Below the pieces are notes generated by a model. The model saw only the letters and a program-made list of their open reading frames with translations. It ran no database searches and was not told where the DNA came from. Position numbers and translations under genes: made by a program. 44,757 nt of DNA, taken from an uncultured Clostridia bacterium (GTDB lineage: Bacteria > Bacillota > Clostridia > TANB77 > CAG-508). Location: positions 1 through 44,757 of the forward strand of contig CALXJJ010000011.1 in NCBI GenBank assembly GCA_944388605.1, written 5' to 3'. Of the stretch, positions 17,490 through 26,649 are shown in pieces (the first letter of the stretch is position 1; each line of letters starts with the position of its first letter).

Positions 17490-18815
17490 TTATTCACCTT
17501 CTAATTTTTCTCTGCAAATAATTCTTACAGGAGTTCCAACAAGTCCAAATTCTTTTCTTAGTTGATTTACAATATATCTTTCATAAGAAAAATGAAAAAG
17601 TTTTCTATTATTAACAAATATAACAAAAGTAGGTGGTTTTGTTGCTACTTGCGTTATATAGTAGATTCTTAATCTTTTACCTTTATCTGTTGGTGGTTGG
17701 ACTATTGCTATTGCTTCATTTAACACTTGATTTAATATAGATGTAGGTACTCTTAATGCATTTTGACTTGCAACACTATTTATCATTTCAAATAATTTAT
17801 TTACTCTTTGTCCTGTTTTAGCTGAAATAAATATTATAGGTGCATATGATAAGTATGAAAGTTTATTATAAACGTCTTTTTTATACTTTTCTGTTGTATT
17901 TGCATCTTTTTCATATTCATCCCATTTATTTATTGCAATTATTATTCCCTTACCTGCCTCATGTGCTTCACCAACAATTTTCGTATCTTGTTCTGTAACT
18001 CCTTCTTTTGCATCTATCATCAATATACAAACATCTGCTCTTTCTATTGCTAAACTTGACCTAATTACACTATATTTTTCTATATTCTCATTAACTTTCG
18101 CTTTTCTTCTAATACCTGCTGTATCAATAAATATATATTTTCCTTCTTCATTTTCAAAATATGAGTCTGTAGCATCTCTTGTAGTTCCTGCAATATCACT
18201 TACTATTACTCTATTTTCTCCTAATATTTTATTAATTAGTGAAGATTTTCCTACATTTGGTTTGCCTATTATTGCTACTTTTATTACATTCTCTTCATCT
18301 TCATTATAGTTATCTTTTGGAAGATGATTATATATTTCATCAAGTACATCCCCTATTCCTATACCATTGATTGCAGATATTGGGAATGGATCTCCTAACC
18401 CAAGATTATAAAATTCGTAAATTTCATCTTTATCTTTTTGATAATTATCTACTTTATTACATACTAATACTATTGGTTTATTTGCTCTTCTTAGCATATG
18501 AGCTATTTCTCTATCCTGTGCTGTTATTCCTTGCTTTGCAGATGTGATAAACACTATTACATCTGCTATATCAATTGCTATTTCAGCTTGTTTTTTCATA
18601 TTTACTGCAATAATATCTTCCGAATCTGGCTCTATTCCTCCAGTATCTATTATTTTAAATTTTCTACCTCTCCAATTAGTTTCCGCATATACCCTGTCTC
18701 TTGTTACTCCAGGAGTATCTTCAACAATAGATATCCTTTTTCCAGCTAAATAATTGAAAAAAGTTGATTTACCTACATTTGGTTTTCCTATTATTGCTAC
18801 TGTTGGTTTTGACAT
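17490..18815 (-). CDS. der: Ribosome-associated GTPase Der (EngA)
   Basis: Tandem-GTPase factor for 50S subunit assembly. 441 aa from ATG 18815, which follows AAGGAAGGA; longer in-frame openings upstream lack a ribosome binding site. First G domain: [28 protein letters not shown]. Second G domain near 180: [36 protein letters not shown]-terminal KH-like domain at about 350-441. First gene of der-plsY-gpsA. Confidence 0.97.
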   Translation of the reverse strand: MSKPTVAIIGKPNVGKSTFFNYLAGKRISIVEDTPGVTRDRVYAETNWRGRKFKIIDTGGIEPDSEDIIAVNMKKQAEIAIDIADVIVFITSAKQGITAQDREIAHMLRRANKPIVLVCNKVDNYQKDKDEIYEFYNLGLGDPFPISAINGIGIGDVLDEIYNHLPKDNYNEDEENVIKVAIIGKPNVGKSSLINKILGENRVIVSDIAGTTRDATDSYFENEEGKYIFIDTAGIRRKAKVNENIEKYSVIRSSLAIERADVCILMIDAKEGVTEQDTKIVGEAHEAGKGIIIAINKWDEYEKDANTTEKYKKDVYNKLSYLSYAPIIFISAKTGQRVNKLFEMINSVASQNALRVPTSILNQVLNEAIAIVQPPTDKGKRLRIYYITQVATKPPTFVIFVNNRKLFHFSYERYIVNQLRKEFGLVGTPVRIICREKLEGE

Positions 18816-18961
18816 TAATAATCTCATTCCTTCCTTAGGCACAAATCTGGTTGGAAAAGAATTAAATTTTAAACTATGCCATGTCAAAATTGTAATTATT
18901 TTTCAACCTTACCTCCTTCTTCTTGCATATATTCTACTATAATTACTAACAAATATCAAGT

Positions 18962-20599
18962 TTAAAATCGTAACTTTTTAACTGTTAAAACTAATATACT
19001 AAATAAAGATATAACAACTGAGAATCTCATAAATACTGTCCCAGTATATGAAACTGTTATTGTTGCTTTATTCACTTCTGGTAAATTAATTTGCAAAAAT
19101 CCATTTTCAGATTCTTCCGCTTCTATATTATTTTCATTACATTTTATTGTATAACCTAAATAATATATATATGGTAATTCAATCTTCGTATTATTTTCTA
19201 CATTTTCTAATACTAACTCTAACTTACTGCCTTTTTTATTTTCACTAATTTTATTTGCACTCCCATCTAATATAATACTATCATTATCTCTTTTTGCCAA
19301 ATAATCTTTGTTTTCAAAAGCTCTATGTGGTAAATATTCTAAACTAGCCATTCCTGCATGCACTCTTCCAGTGTTTTCTGTAAATCTAACTCCATTAATA
19401 TATCTTTGTTCTTGCAAGTCATCTTTGTATTGTAAACATTTCGTTAATGGAACTACTAATATTATTGCAATTACACTTAAAACTATAGTGTCTAATAATC
19501 TAAAATTGTTAAAAACTTTTGATAAATTTACAGCTACAACATATGATAAGAAAAATCCTGCAAATTCTAGCATTCTAAAAGAGAATTGAATCATCTTCAA
19601 TATTTGAGGCATTTTTTCAAAAGGAAAGATATCAAGAGTCATAAATACACTTAGTAGTCCACATATAAGTGAAAACAAATATATTCCTTTTTTTCCAATT
19701 TTTTTCCAAGATATTGGAGTTATGATAACTCCTATTATTGTTAATATACCTAAATCAAAAGCCATTCCTTGATTTGTAAATATTAATTGTAAAAAATTTA
19801 ATTTATAATATTTTAAAACATCTGTTCTCTCCATCCTTCCAGGAATAAAAACTTCATAATTTGCATTACTTAATTTATGCTCTAATAACCCAACCCAATA
19901 AAAACTGGTAATGCACAAAACAAATATTGCAGAAAAAACTAACCATTTAAACTGTTCTTTATGTATCTTTTTAATATTTGCTAAAATATAAATAATTGCA
20001 AAAATTGCAGTGTATATTGTAATGATATTATGTGTTAATATCATTCCTGTAGTTCCTACAATTAACATATAACTTTTTTTATTTTCATTAATAATTTCAT
20101 ATAAACCTAAAAAAATCAAAGGTAAAAATATAAAAGATGCATGTTCTGCAAATGCAATTCTTATATACATATCTGTTAAGTGATATGGAAAAACCATATA
20201 TAATATACCTGATAAAATTCCTACATTTTTATTATTTGATACTTTTGAAGTAAATAAATACATTGCTATCCCGCTTAAAAATAGCATTGCCCATAAACTT
20301 ATTTTTAATACTACTATAAAAGATGGTATAAATAATTTAAGTATTAGAGGTATATATGCTGTAAGTGGACTATAAAATATATTCCATGAATATCCAAAAC
20401 TATTGCAAAAATCACTAAAAACACTACCTATTTCTCCGTGTTCTGTAATAGATTGCCATGTACCTATTAATCTACATAAATGCTGTACTCCATCATCTAC
20501 AAGTACATTCAGTTTATTATTAAATAGTGGAAAGGATAGTATTACTGATACTATCCCAATTATTATTATACTTTTATAACTTTGTAGAAATTTTTTCAT
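18962..20599 (-). CDS. Multi-pass membrane protein, GT-C/YfhO-like, downstream paralog
   Basis: 545 aa with about 11-13 hydrophobic segments over residues 10-385 and a soluble C-terminal beta-rich domain, then a last membrane segment near 525. The N-terminal pattern VDDGVQHLCRLIGTW..SVFSDFCNSFGYSWNIFYSPLTAYIPL is shared with the next gene upstream. That layout suggests an integral membrane glycosyltransferase of the GT-C class or a YfhO-like lipid modifier; the substrate is unknown. Its start overlaps the end of its paralog by about 26 bases, so translation is coupled. Confidence 0.7.
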   Translation of the reverse strand: MKKFLQSYKSIIIIGIVSVILSFPLFNNKLNVLVDDGVQHLCRLIGTWQSITEHGEIGSVFSDFCNSFGYSWNIFYSPLTAYIPLILKLFIPSFIVVLKISLWAMLFLSGIAMYLFTSKVSNNKNVGILSGILYMVFPYHLTDMYIRIAFAEHASFIFLPLIFLGLYEIINENKKSYMLIVGTTGMILTHNIITIYTAIFAIIYILANIKKIHKEQFKWLVFSAIFVLCITSFYWVGLLEHKLSNANYEVFIPGRMERTDVLKYYKLNFLQLIFTNQGMAFDLGILTIIGVIITPISWKKIGKKGIYLFSLICGLLSVFMTLDIFPFEKMPQILKMIQFSFRMLEFAGFFLSYVVAVNLSKVFNNFRLLDTIVLSVIAIILVVPLTKCLQYKDDLQEQRYINGVRFTENTGRVHAGMASLEYLPHRAFENKDYLAKRDNDSIILDGSANKISENKKGSKLELVLENVENNTKIELPYIYYLGYTIKCNENNIEAEESENGFLQINLPEVNKATITVSYTGTVFMRFSVVISLFSILVLTVKKLRF

Positions 20600-22361
20600 T
20601 CTCATTTTCCTTTCTTTCCACTATATTATCGTTTTCATTTTTCTGAACCTGCTTTTGTTTAATAAGGTAAATTATAAATATTGCAAGCGAAGTAGCAGAT
20701 ATTATATAAGATATTTTTTCAATATTTGTAAGAGAATATTCAAATACTATTTTCCCCTCATCTTCTGGATTTAATTCTATTTGAATAAATCCATTCTCAG
20801 ATTCTGTAAAAGTTAATTTTTTAATAGTTCCATCTTTTTTTTCTAAATTTATTTTATATGGCAAATAATAAAAATATGGTAATTCTAATATTGTATTATT
20901 ATTTATATTAGATACATCAAATTTCAAATTTAGTCCGTGTTTTTCTTCATTTTCTATAATTGCATTTCCACTTAATATATATACTCTATTTTCTCTTTTG
21001 TTTACATATCCACTTTGCTTAAGTGTAGCATTTTTTGGTAAATAATCCCTATTTATAGAAAAATGAGATATCACCTTTTTATCAAGTATTTCCTTTTCAT
21101 ATATTTCATCTGTTTCACGAGTATTTGACCTATATTCTCTTCTATCTGCACTCATATATTCTATTGATAAAATCGATGATATAACTACAAGAATAGTTAT
21201 TGCAGTAATTATTATGTATCTTACATTTTTGTCCTTTATATAATTATTTAATATAGTAGCAATTCCTATTCCTATCATTACACTTGAAAATAAAACAAAA
21301 AATGTTTGCATTCTCCATTGATATTGGATTACTCCAAAAACATCTGGCATAAGTTTCCATGGAAAATAATCAGTACTCATGTAAATCGACAATAATGACA
21401 ATATCAAAGATATATAATATAAATCTTTATATTCTTTTTTCATCTTTTTTAAAGAAAATAAAGAAACTATCATAAGTAATAAAATAGGAGTTCCTATCTC
21501 AAAAACAACTAAACTTTCCTTTTCTGTGTCTATTGCGAAAAATTCATGTATTGGTGTACCTTTCCCTGGTAAATATTTTGTACTAGTTCTCATCATTTCT
21601 TTTGAAAATATAGTATAATCTGCTGAAAGATTATGCTCTAATAAAGGTAAAAAGAAAAATAAAGTTATAGCTATTGTAAAAATTAAATTCAATATACATT
21701 TTCTCCACACATCTTTTTTCTTAAAAGCTCTTACATGATATAGTATATATATTACACCAATAATTGCAGTATAAAAAGATGTTATAGTATGACTTAATAA
21801 TAATCCTATTGCTCCTATAGAAATGTAATAATGTTTTTTTCCATCACCATCAAACAAATTTTGTAATCCTAAAAATACCAATGGTATAAATACCATACCT
21901 GCAAATTCACCCATTGCATATCTAGCATAAATATTTGTCAAATGATATGGTGCAGCCATATATACTAATCCTGCTAAAAAACTTGCTATTTTACTTTTAG
22001 TAACATTATAAATAAATTTGTACATAAATATACCTGATAGAATAATAGTCAATCCTGCAAATATTTTCAATGCAGTAGCATTCGTATTTGTAAATAAACT
22101 TATTAATAATGGTATATATGTAACCAAAGGTTGATAGAATATATTGATAGCATATCCAAAATCTCTACAAAAATATGGTGCAATTAATGGTATTACATTA
22201 CCATCTGATATTGCATATTTTGTACCTATAATCCTTAAAATATGGAAGAAACCGTCATCTCTATCATGTACATTCATTTTAATTAATTGAATTGATAATA
22301 TTGCACCTAATATTGCTATAATAACATAACCTATTCTTTTATTATTTAATATTTTTTTCAT
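20574..22361 (-). CDS. Multi-pass membrane protein, GT-C/YfhO-like, upstream paralog
   Basis: 595 aa from the ATG at 22361 after GAAAGGA. N-terminal HDRDDGFFHILRIIGTKYA, with acidic residues in the first outer loop as in GT-C enzymes, then PYFCRDFGYAINIFYQPLVTYIPL, about 12 membrane segments, and a soluble domain at about 430-560 with FTESENGFIQIELNPEDEGKIVFEYS. The same ESENGFxQI segment occurs in the paralog. It starts just after the dCMP deaminase stop. The C-terminal tail is highly charged. Confidence 0.7.
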   Translation of the reverse strand: MKKILNNKRIGYVIIAILGAILSIQLIKMNVHDRDDGFFHILRIIGTKYAISDGNVIPLIAPYFCRDFGYAINIFYQPLVTYIPLLISLFTNTNATALKIFAGLTIILSGIFMYKFIYNVTKSKIASFLAGLVYMAAPYHLTNIYARYAMGEFAGMVFIPLVFLGLQNLFDGDGKKHYYISIGAIGLLLSHTITSFYTAIIGVIYILYHVRAFKKKDVWRKCILNLIFTIAITLFFFLPLLEHNLSADYTIFSKEMMRTSTKYLPGKGTPIHEFFAIDTEKESLVVFEIGTPILLLMIVSLFSLKKMKKEYKDLYYISLILSLLSIYMSTDYFPWKLMPDVFGVIQYQWRMQTFFVLFSSVMIGIGIATILNNYIKDKNVRYIIITAITILVVISSILSIEYMSADRREYRSNTRETDEIYEKEILDKKVISHFSINRDYLPKNATLKQSGYVNKRENRVYILSGNAIIENEEKHGLNLKFDVSNINNNTILELPYFYYLPYKINLEKKDGTIKKLTFTESENGFIQIELNPEDEGKIVFEYSLTNIEKISYIISATSLAIFIIYLIKQKQVQKNENDNIVERKENENEKISTKL

Positions 22362-22377
22362 CTTGAGTTCCTTTCTA

Positions 22378-22873
22378 TTAATATGTAATTTTCCCTTGTA
22401 AAAGTTCATCTTCTTTTATCCAATCTTCTACATTAATAATATTATAATTATTATCATCAATTCTAACAACAAATTCTTTTATTCCAGCATTTATAATTAT
22501 CTTTCTACACATTTGACATGCATTAGAACCTTTTTCATACTCTCCTGAATCTACTCTATATTGTACTAAGTACATTATTCCTCCAATCATATCTCTTCTA
22601 GATCCACTAATTATTGCATTTTGTTCTGCATGTACAGCTCTGCAAGCATCATATCCAGCATGCCTTAAATCTGGAAAAAACTTTTTTTTAGTACAAAATC
22701 CTAAATCTATACAATTATTTCGACCTCTTGGTGCTCCGGGAATAACCGGTTGAAATTATTTCATCATTATTTACTATTACAGCTCCAGATTTTTTTCTAA
22801 TACACGTACTTCTATTTGCAACTGCTTTTGCTATATCCAAATAATAATTTATTTTATCAATTCTATTACCCAT
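22378..22873 (-). CDS. Deoxycytidylate (dCMP) deaminase family protein, read through a CGG +1 shift
   Basis: Zinc enzyme converting dCMP to dUMP for dTTP synthesis; competence-type ComEB proteins belong to the same family. 164 aa after the shift. The ATG at 22873 follows AAAAAGGA. N-terminal part ends DEIISTGYS; skipping one C then gives [15 protein letters not shown], and the zinc motifs HAEQNAII and ACQMCRKII follow. Read as triplets the first frame ends nine codons later (SRSTKRSK), leaving a 70-aa orphan fragment. Each half alone lacks an intact active site. Confidence 0.9.
22735..22738 (-). other. CGGA +1 frameshift site in the dCMP deaminase gene
   Basis: In frame: GGT TAT TCC CGG AGC. 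Skipping C gives TCC GGA GCA CCA AGA GGT, restoring the family's TGYxGAPRG motif, in which this glycine is conserved. Because the site reads TCCCGG, the exact surplus C is ambiguous. Confidence 0.88.
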
Positions 22874-22965
22874 AAATTACAATCATTCCTTTTTTCAAAT
22901 TATAAACTAATTTAATTTTCTATTTTATTTTATCATTACAATATATTTTTTTCAAGCATTATATA

Positions 22966-23106
22966 GGAACAAATAGGAAAACCATAATTTAATACAAACT
23001 TTAATTTTCTCTTTGGCTTTTTAGTAAATTTGTTTCTAAGTCAAAATTGTGTGCAATTGATTTACTATATTAGGAAAGTCATACTGACTTTTCCTAATAT
23101 AGTAAA
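22966..23106 (+). repeat. Full-length dispersed intergenic repeat
   Basis: Left arm GGAACAAATAGGAAAACC (22966-22983), right arm GGCTTTTTAGTAAATTTGTTTCT (23015-23037), core AAGTCAAAATTGTGTGCAATTGA, then a long hairpin (23061-23106) with arms TTTACTATATTAGGAAA and its complement. It fills most of the 312-base gap between the dCMP deaminase and rpmF, where no gene is visible. Confidence 0.88.
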
Positions 23107-23181
23107 AAACTTATACATTTCTGTATAAGTTTTTATTACATTATATATACATTTTCTATATGAAACATAATAGAAAATGTA
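23105..23181 (-). terminator. Tandem terminator hairpins after rpmF
   Basis: Two stems follow the rpmF stop on the minus strand. The first is TACATTTTCTA/TAGAAAATGTA (23148-23181). The second is AAAAACTTATAC/GTATAAGTTTTT (23105-23134), with a T-run at its end. The second merges with the repeat's hairpin. Confidence 0.65.
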
Positions 23182-23185
23182 TTAT

Positions 23186-23368
23186 CTATGCATCTTTTAC
23201 TGTAATAACTTTTTTCCCATCATAATATCCGCAAGCTTTGCAAACTCTATGTTGCATCATTAATTCGTGACAATGTGGGCATTCTACTAAATTTTGTTTA
23301 TCTAGTTTCCATGTAGATCTTTTTAAATGTGTTCTTGCTTTTGACCATCTTCTTTTTGGTTGTGCCAT
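23186..23368 (-). CDS. rpmF: Ribosomal protein bL32
   Basis: 60-aa large-subunit protein. N-terminal MAQPKRRWSKARTHLKRSTWKL is the bL32 signature, followed by a zinc-binding CPHC...CKAC ribbon, so this is the zinc (C+) form. It has its own strong promoter and terminators. The usual upstream DUF177 gene is absent from this position. Confidence 0.97.
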   Translation of the reverse strand: MAQPKRRWSKARTHLKRSTWKLDKQNLVECPHCHELMMQHRVCKACGYYDGKKVITVKDA

Positions 23369-23437
23369 TCTAAATCCCTCCTTATGCCTTTTCTTTTAGT
23401 TTATATATATAATTATAACCAATTTATGTACTATACG

Positions 23438-23466
23438 ATTATACTAATTTTTTTAGATTTTGTCAA
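23438..23466 (-). promoter_or_regulatory. Consensus sigma-A promoter of rpmF
   Basis: Minus-strand TTGACA (23461-23466) and TATAAT (23438-23443) with a 17-base spacer, both perfect. It lies about 70 bases upstream of the rpmF start. Confidence 0.85.
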
Positions 23467-23567
23467 TAATATTTTAACCACTTTTGCATATTCCTACGTT
23501 TTTTATCATAAATTTATTTAAAGAGTACATCTAATTATCAAATGTTAATAGAAAGGAATTGATATTT

Positions 23568-25416
23568 ATGTGTGGAATCGTTGGATTTTCTAACTTTAAA
23601 GAAGATATATCTAGGTATAAAAATGTTATTCAATTTATGAGTAATAAAATAGAAAAAAGAGGTCCTGATCAAGAAGGTGAATTTATAACTCCAAATGTAT
23701 GCTTTGGACATAAAAGACTAGTAGTAATTGACAAAAATGGTGGTAGACAACCAATGACATTTAATTATTTTGATAATACTTATACTATAACTTATAATGG
23801 TCAATTATATAATACTGACGAATTGAGAGAAGAATTAATTAGTGATGGATATGAGTTTACTAGTTATTCAGATACAGAAGTATTATTAAAAAGTTATATT
23901 AAATGGGGGCATAGTATTGTTAATAAATTAAATGGTATTTTTGCATTTGCAATATATGATTCTAATAGAAGAGAGGTTTTTCTAGCTAGAGACCACTTTG
24001 GTGTTAAACCTTTATATTATACTATTACTGACGGCACTTTGGTGTTTGCATCTGAAATAAAATGTCTATTTGAATTTCCCGGTGTAAATACTACTTTAGA
24101 TAAAGAAGGAATTTGTGAATTGTTTGGAATTGGTCCTGCTCATACAGCTGGGAAAACAACATTTAAAAATATTAATGAATTAAAACCTGCTCATTTTGCT
24201 ATTTTTAATAGTTCTGGAATTCATATAGAAAAATACTGGGAACTTATTAGCAAACAACATTCAGATAATTTAACTCAAACTTGTGATAAAGTAAAATATT
24301 TATTAGAAGATTCTATAAGTAGACAATTAAAAAGTGATGTTCCTTTATGTACTTTTTTATCTGGTGGATTAGATTCTAGTATAATAACTTACTATACTAA
24401 TAAATACTACAAGGAAAATGGACTTGGAAAACTTAATACATACTCAGTTGACTATATTGATAATGACAAAAACTTTCAGAAAACAGATTTTCAACCTAAT
24501 TCAGATAATTATTATATAGATTTAATGATAAATAAACTTGGAACAAATCATCATTCTATAATATTAGATACACCAGAACTAGCAGATAATTTATATGATG
24601 CAATGATAGCTAGAGATGTACCTGGAATGGCTGATGTAGACTCATCATTATTATTATTTTGTAAGCAAGTAAAAAAAGAATCTACAGTTGCAATTAGTGG
24701 TGAATGTGCAGATGAAATATTTGCCGGATACCCTTGGTTTTTCAGAGAAGATGCCTTAAATAGTAATACTTTTCCATGGTCAATTGCCATTTCTGAAAGA
24801 CAAGAACTTTTAAATCCTGAGATAAGGTCAAAAATAAATTTAAAAGATTATATAAATGAAAAATATTGTGAAAGTTTATCTCAAGTAAATATATTAGATT
24901 CTGATGATGTGCAAACTGCTCAAAAAAGAAAGATTTCGTATTTAACTTTAAATTGGTTTATGCAAACACTATTAGATAGAAGTGATAAAATGGCTATGTA
25001 CAATGGATTTGAAATCCGTGTTCCATTTTGTGATTATAGATTAGCACAATATCTATGGAATATTCCATGGGATATGAAAGCATTAAATGGAAGAGAAAAA
25101 GGATTATTAAGATATATTATGAAAGGAATATTACCAGATGAAATAATAGATAGGAAAAAAAGTCCATATCCAAAAACATGGAATCCAAGTTATTTAGCCA
25201 AGGTAAAAGGCATGTTATCAAAAATAATGGAAAATAAAAATGCTCCTATAAATAATTTACTTAATAGAGAGTATATATTAAAAATAATAGAAACAGATGG
25301 TAGAGCTTTTACAAGACCTTGGTTTGGTCAGCTTATGACTCGGACCTCAGCTTATGGCTTATTTATGTCAAGTAAATATGTGGCTTGAGAAATATCAGCC
25401 TAGAATTGAGATTTAA
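23568..25416 (+). CDS. asnB: Asparagine synthase (glutamine-hydrolysing), read through a CGG +1 shift
   Basis: Makes asparagine from aspartate, ATP and glutamine. The start is ATG 23568, so that Cys2 (MCGIVGF) becomes the N-terminal glutaminase nucleophile; GAAAGG lies 11 bases upstream. Class II glutaminase domain at about 1-200, synthetase domain with the PP-loop LSGGLDSSI near 270 and SGECADEIFAGYPWF near 385. Near the end, triplet reading gives QLMTRTSAYGLF and stops at 25388. Skipping the C at 25341 gives QLMT-G-PQLMAYLCQVN and a product of 615 aa with the family's usual C-terminus. Confidence 0.96.
25341..25344 (+). other. CGGA +1 frameshift site in asnB
   Basis: In frame: CTT ATG ACT CGG ACC TCA. 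Skipping C gives ACT GGA CCT CAG CTT ATG GCT TAT, restoring the conserved LMTGPQ motif. This is the only plus-strand case, so the effect follows the coding strand. Confidence 0.92.
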
Positions 25417-25450
25417 AAATTAAAGGTCTCAATTGTCAACTTTAGTTTTG

Positions 25451-25491
25451 TTTCTAGTATAGAGAAAATTATTCTTTTCCTATACTAGAAA
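25451..25491 (+). terminator. Hairpin downstream of asnB
   Basis: TTTCTAGTATAG pairs with CTATACTAGAAA (25480-25491), extended by GAAAA/TTTTC. It lies 35 bases after the frameshift-restored asnB stop. The T-run after it is interrupted. Confidence 0.5.
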
Positions 25492-25499
25492 TCACTCTT

Positions 25500-25712
25500 T
25501 TATTTTTCTAATTTATATTCCTTATTTTGTCTTAAAGCTTTTGAGATGAAGTTAACTGATGTATCAACTATTTCCGCAATTTTTGGTTCATTTAACATTG
25601 GAATTATTAAATAAACTAATACTTTTTTCTTTTTTTGCAATGATATTACCATTTTTTTCTTTTTATGTGAATATATACCTTGAATAATTAAAGTAATCAC
25701 TGTATTATGCAA
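25500..25712 (-). CDS. Possible small protein with a helix-turn-helix-like C-terminus
   Basis: Up to 70 aa. The segment PKIAEIVDTSVNFISKALRQNKEY resembles a helix-turn-helix, but no family is recognised. Start choices are poor: TTG at 25712, GTG inside, or an ATG at the MVISL position, none with a good SD. It follows the sortase gene closely. It may be a remnant. Confidence 0.3.
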   Translation of the reverse strand: MHNTVITLIIQGIYSHKKKKMVISLQKKKKVLVYLIIPMLNEPKIAEIVDTSVNFISKALRQNKEYKLEK

Positions 25713-25724
25713 CTTTATCTACAT

Positions 25725-26549
25725 TTAGTTTTTCTTTCTTCCAACAATAACAAATCTTCCATCCTTTACATGATACGAACAAGTTGATAATGTAATCAAT
25801 TGTTCACCATATTTTGCATCTTTGTTTATTTTATACAGAGATGCTGATTTTGCATTTTTAACAAATTGATCATATTCCGCTTCAGATTTAGCATTTATAA
25901 AATAATAATACCTAAAAACATCTTTCTCTGATTTATAATATACCTTTGACTTAAAAACAGAAATAATTTCATACTCTGAATCTTCATTTTGTGTAGTAAA
26001 TCGTATAATAGGATGATTCTCATAAAATTCTTGACTCTTATATTTTAATAATTCTTGGAACATTGTACCATTATTCATGTTATGTCCATATATTAAAAGA
26101 TTTTCACTTGGCTTTTCCCAATCATAATCTTTATCTAAAAATATTGCTCCATTCTTAGATTTTTCCTTTTTGTAATTATGAGTCATATAATAACTATTAT
26201 CACTTCCTTGTAATACAGGATAATTAATATCTGTATTCGCAATTTCTAACCATCCAACAATATCTTCATTTGTTTTTTTTAATTCTTTTACTTTACTTAT
26301 TCTTTCATTTTCAATTTTTACTTCATTTATATTCTCTTTACTATTTAAATCTATTTGTTCGTTTTCTATAACAATTTTATTTATTACTTCTTCTTTATTT
26401 TGATTTATAACTATTGAGTTTAATAGATTTATTTCTTTTTTAGCTTCTCTTTTTAGTAATAAAAAATCTATAATGTATATGATAGATAATGTTATTATTA
26501 ATATACATATAAAATATATAATTGCTTTTATATTAAAGTTTTTTTTCAA
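25725..26549 (-). CDS. srtB: Class B sortase
   Basis: Membrane-anchored transpeptidase that cleaves a C-terminal sorting motif and attaches surface proteins to the wall. 274 aa. One membrane segment at about 9-30, a charged stalk to about 85, then the SrtB-type catalytic domain: NTDINYPVLQGSDNSYYMTHNY near 105, catalytic His in LIYGHNMNNGTMF near 155, catalytic Cys in ITLSTCSY near 255, Arg in DGRFVIVGR near 267. TTG start, six bases after GGAGG. The gene upstream encodes its probable substrate. Confidence 0.93.
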   Translation of the reverse strand: MKKNFNIKAIIYFICILIITLSIIYIIDFLLLKREAKKEINLLNSIVINQNKEEVINKIVIENEQIDLNSKENINEVKIENERISKVKELKKTNEDIVGWLEIANTDINYPVLQGSDNSYYMTHNYKKEKSKNGAIFLDKDYDWEKPSENLLIYGHNMNNGTMFQELLKYKSQEFYENHPIIRFTTQNEDSEYEIISVFKSKVYYKSEKDVFRYYYFINAKSEAEYDQFVKNAKSASLYKINKDAKYGEQLITLSTCSYHVKDGRFVIVGRKKN

Positions 26550-26649
26550 TTTTCTCCTCCATAAAACTTGAGATTTTATGTATCAATGTAAAAATCGACC
26601 AATTCAATTTTAAGTCGATTTTTACTTATATTACATTAGGAATATGATT

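Noticed and set aside
22741-22750. The second CGG in the dCMP deaminase (ACC GGT) and similar sites such as GGC GGT in lysC or CCC GGT in prfB as further shift sites
   Set aside because: These CGG trinucleotides span two codons. The frame is intact through them and the encoded residues match the families.
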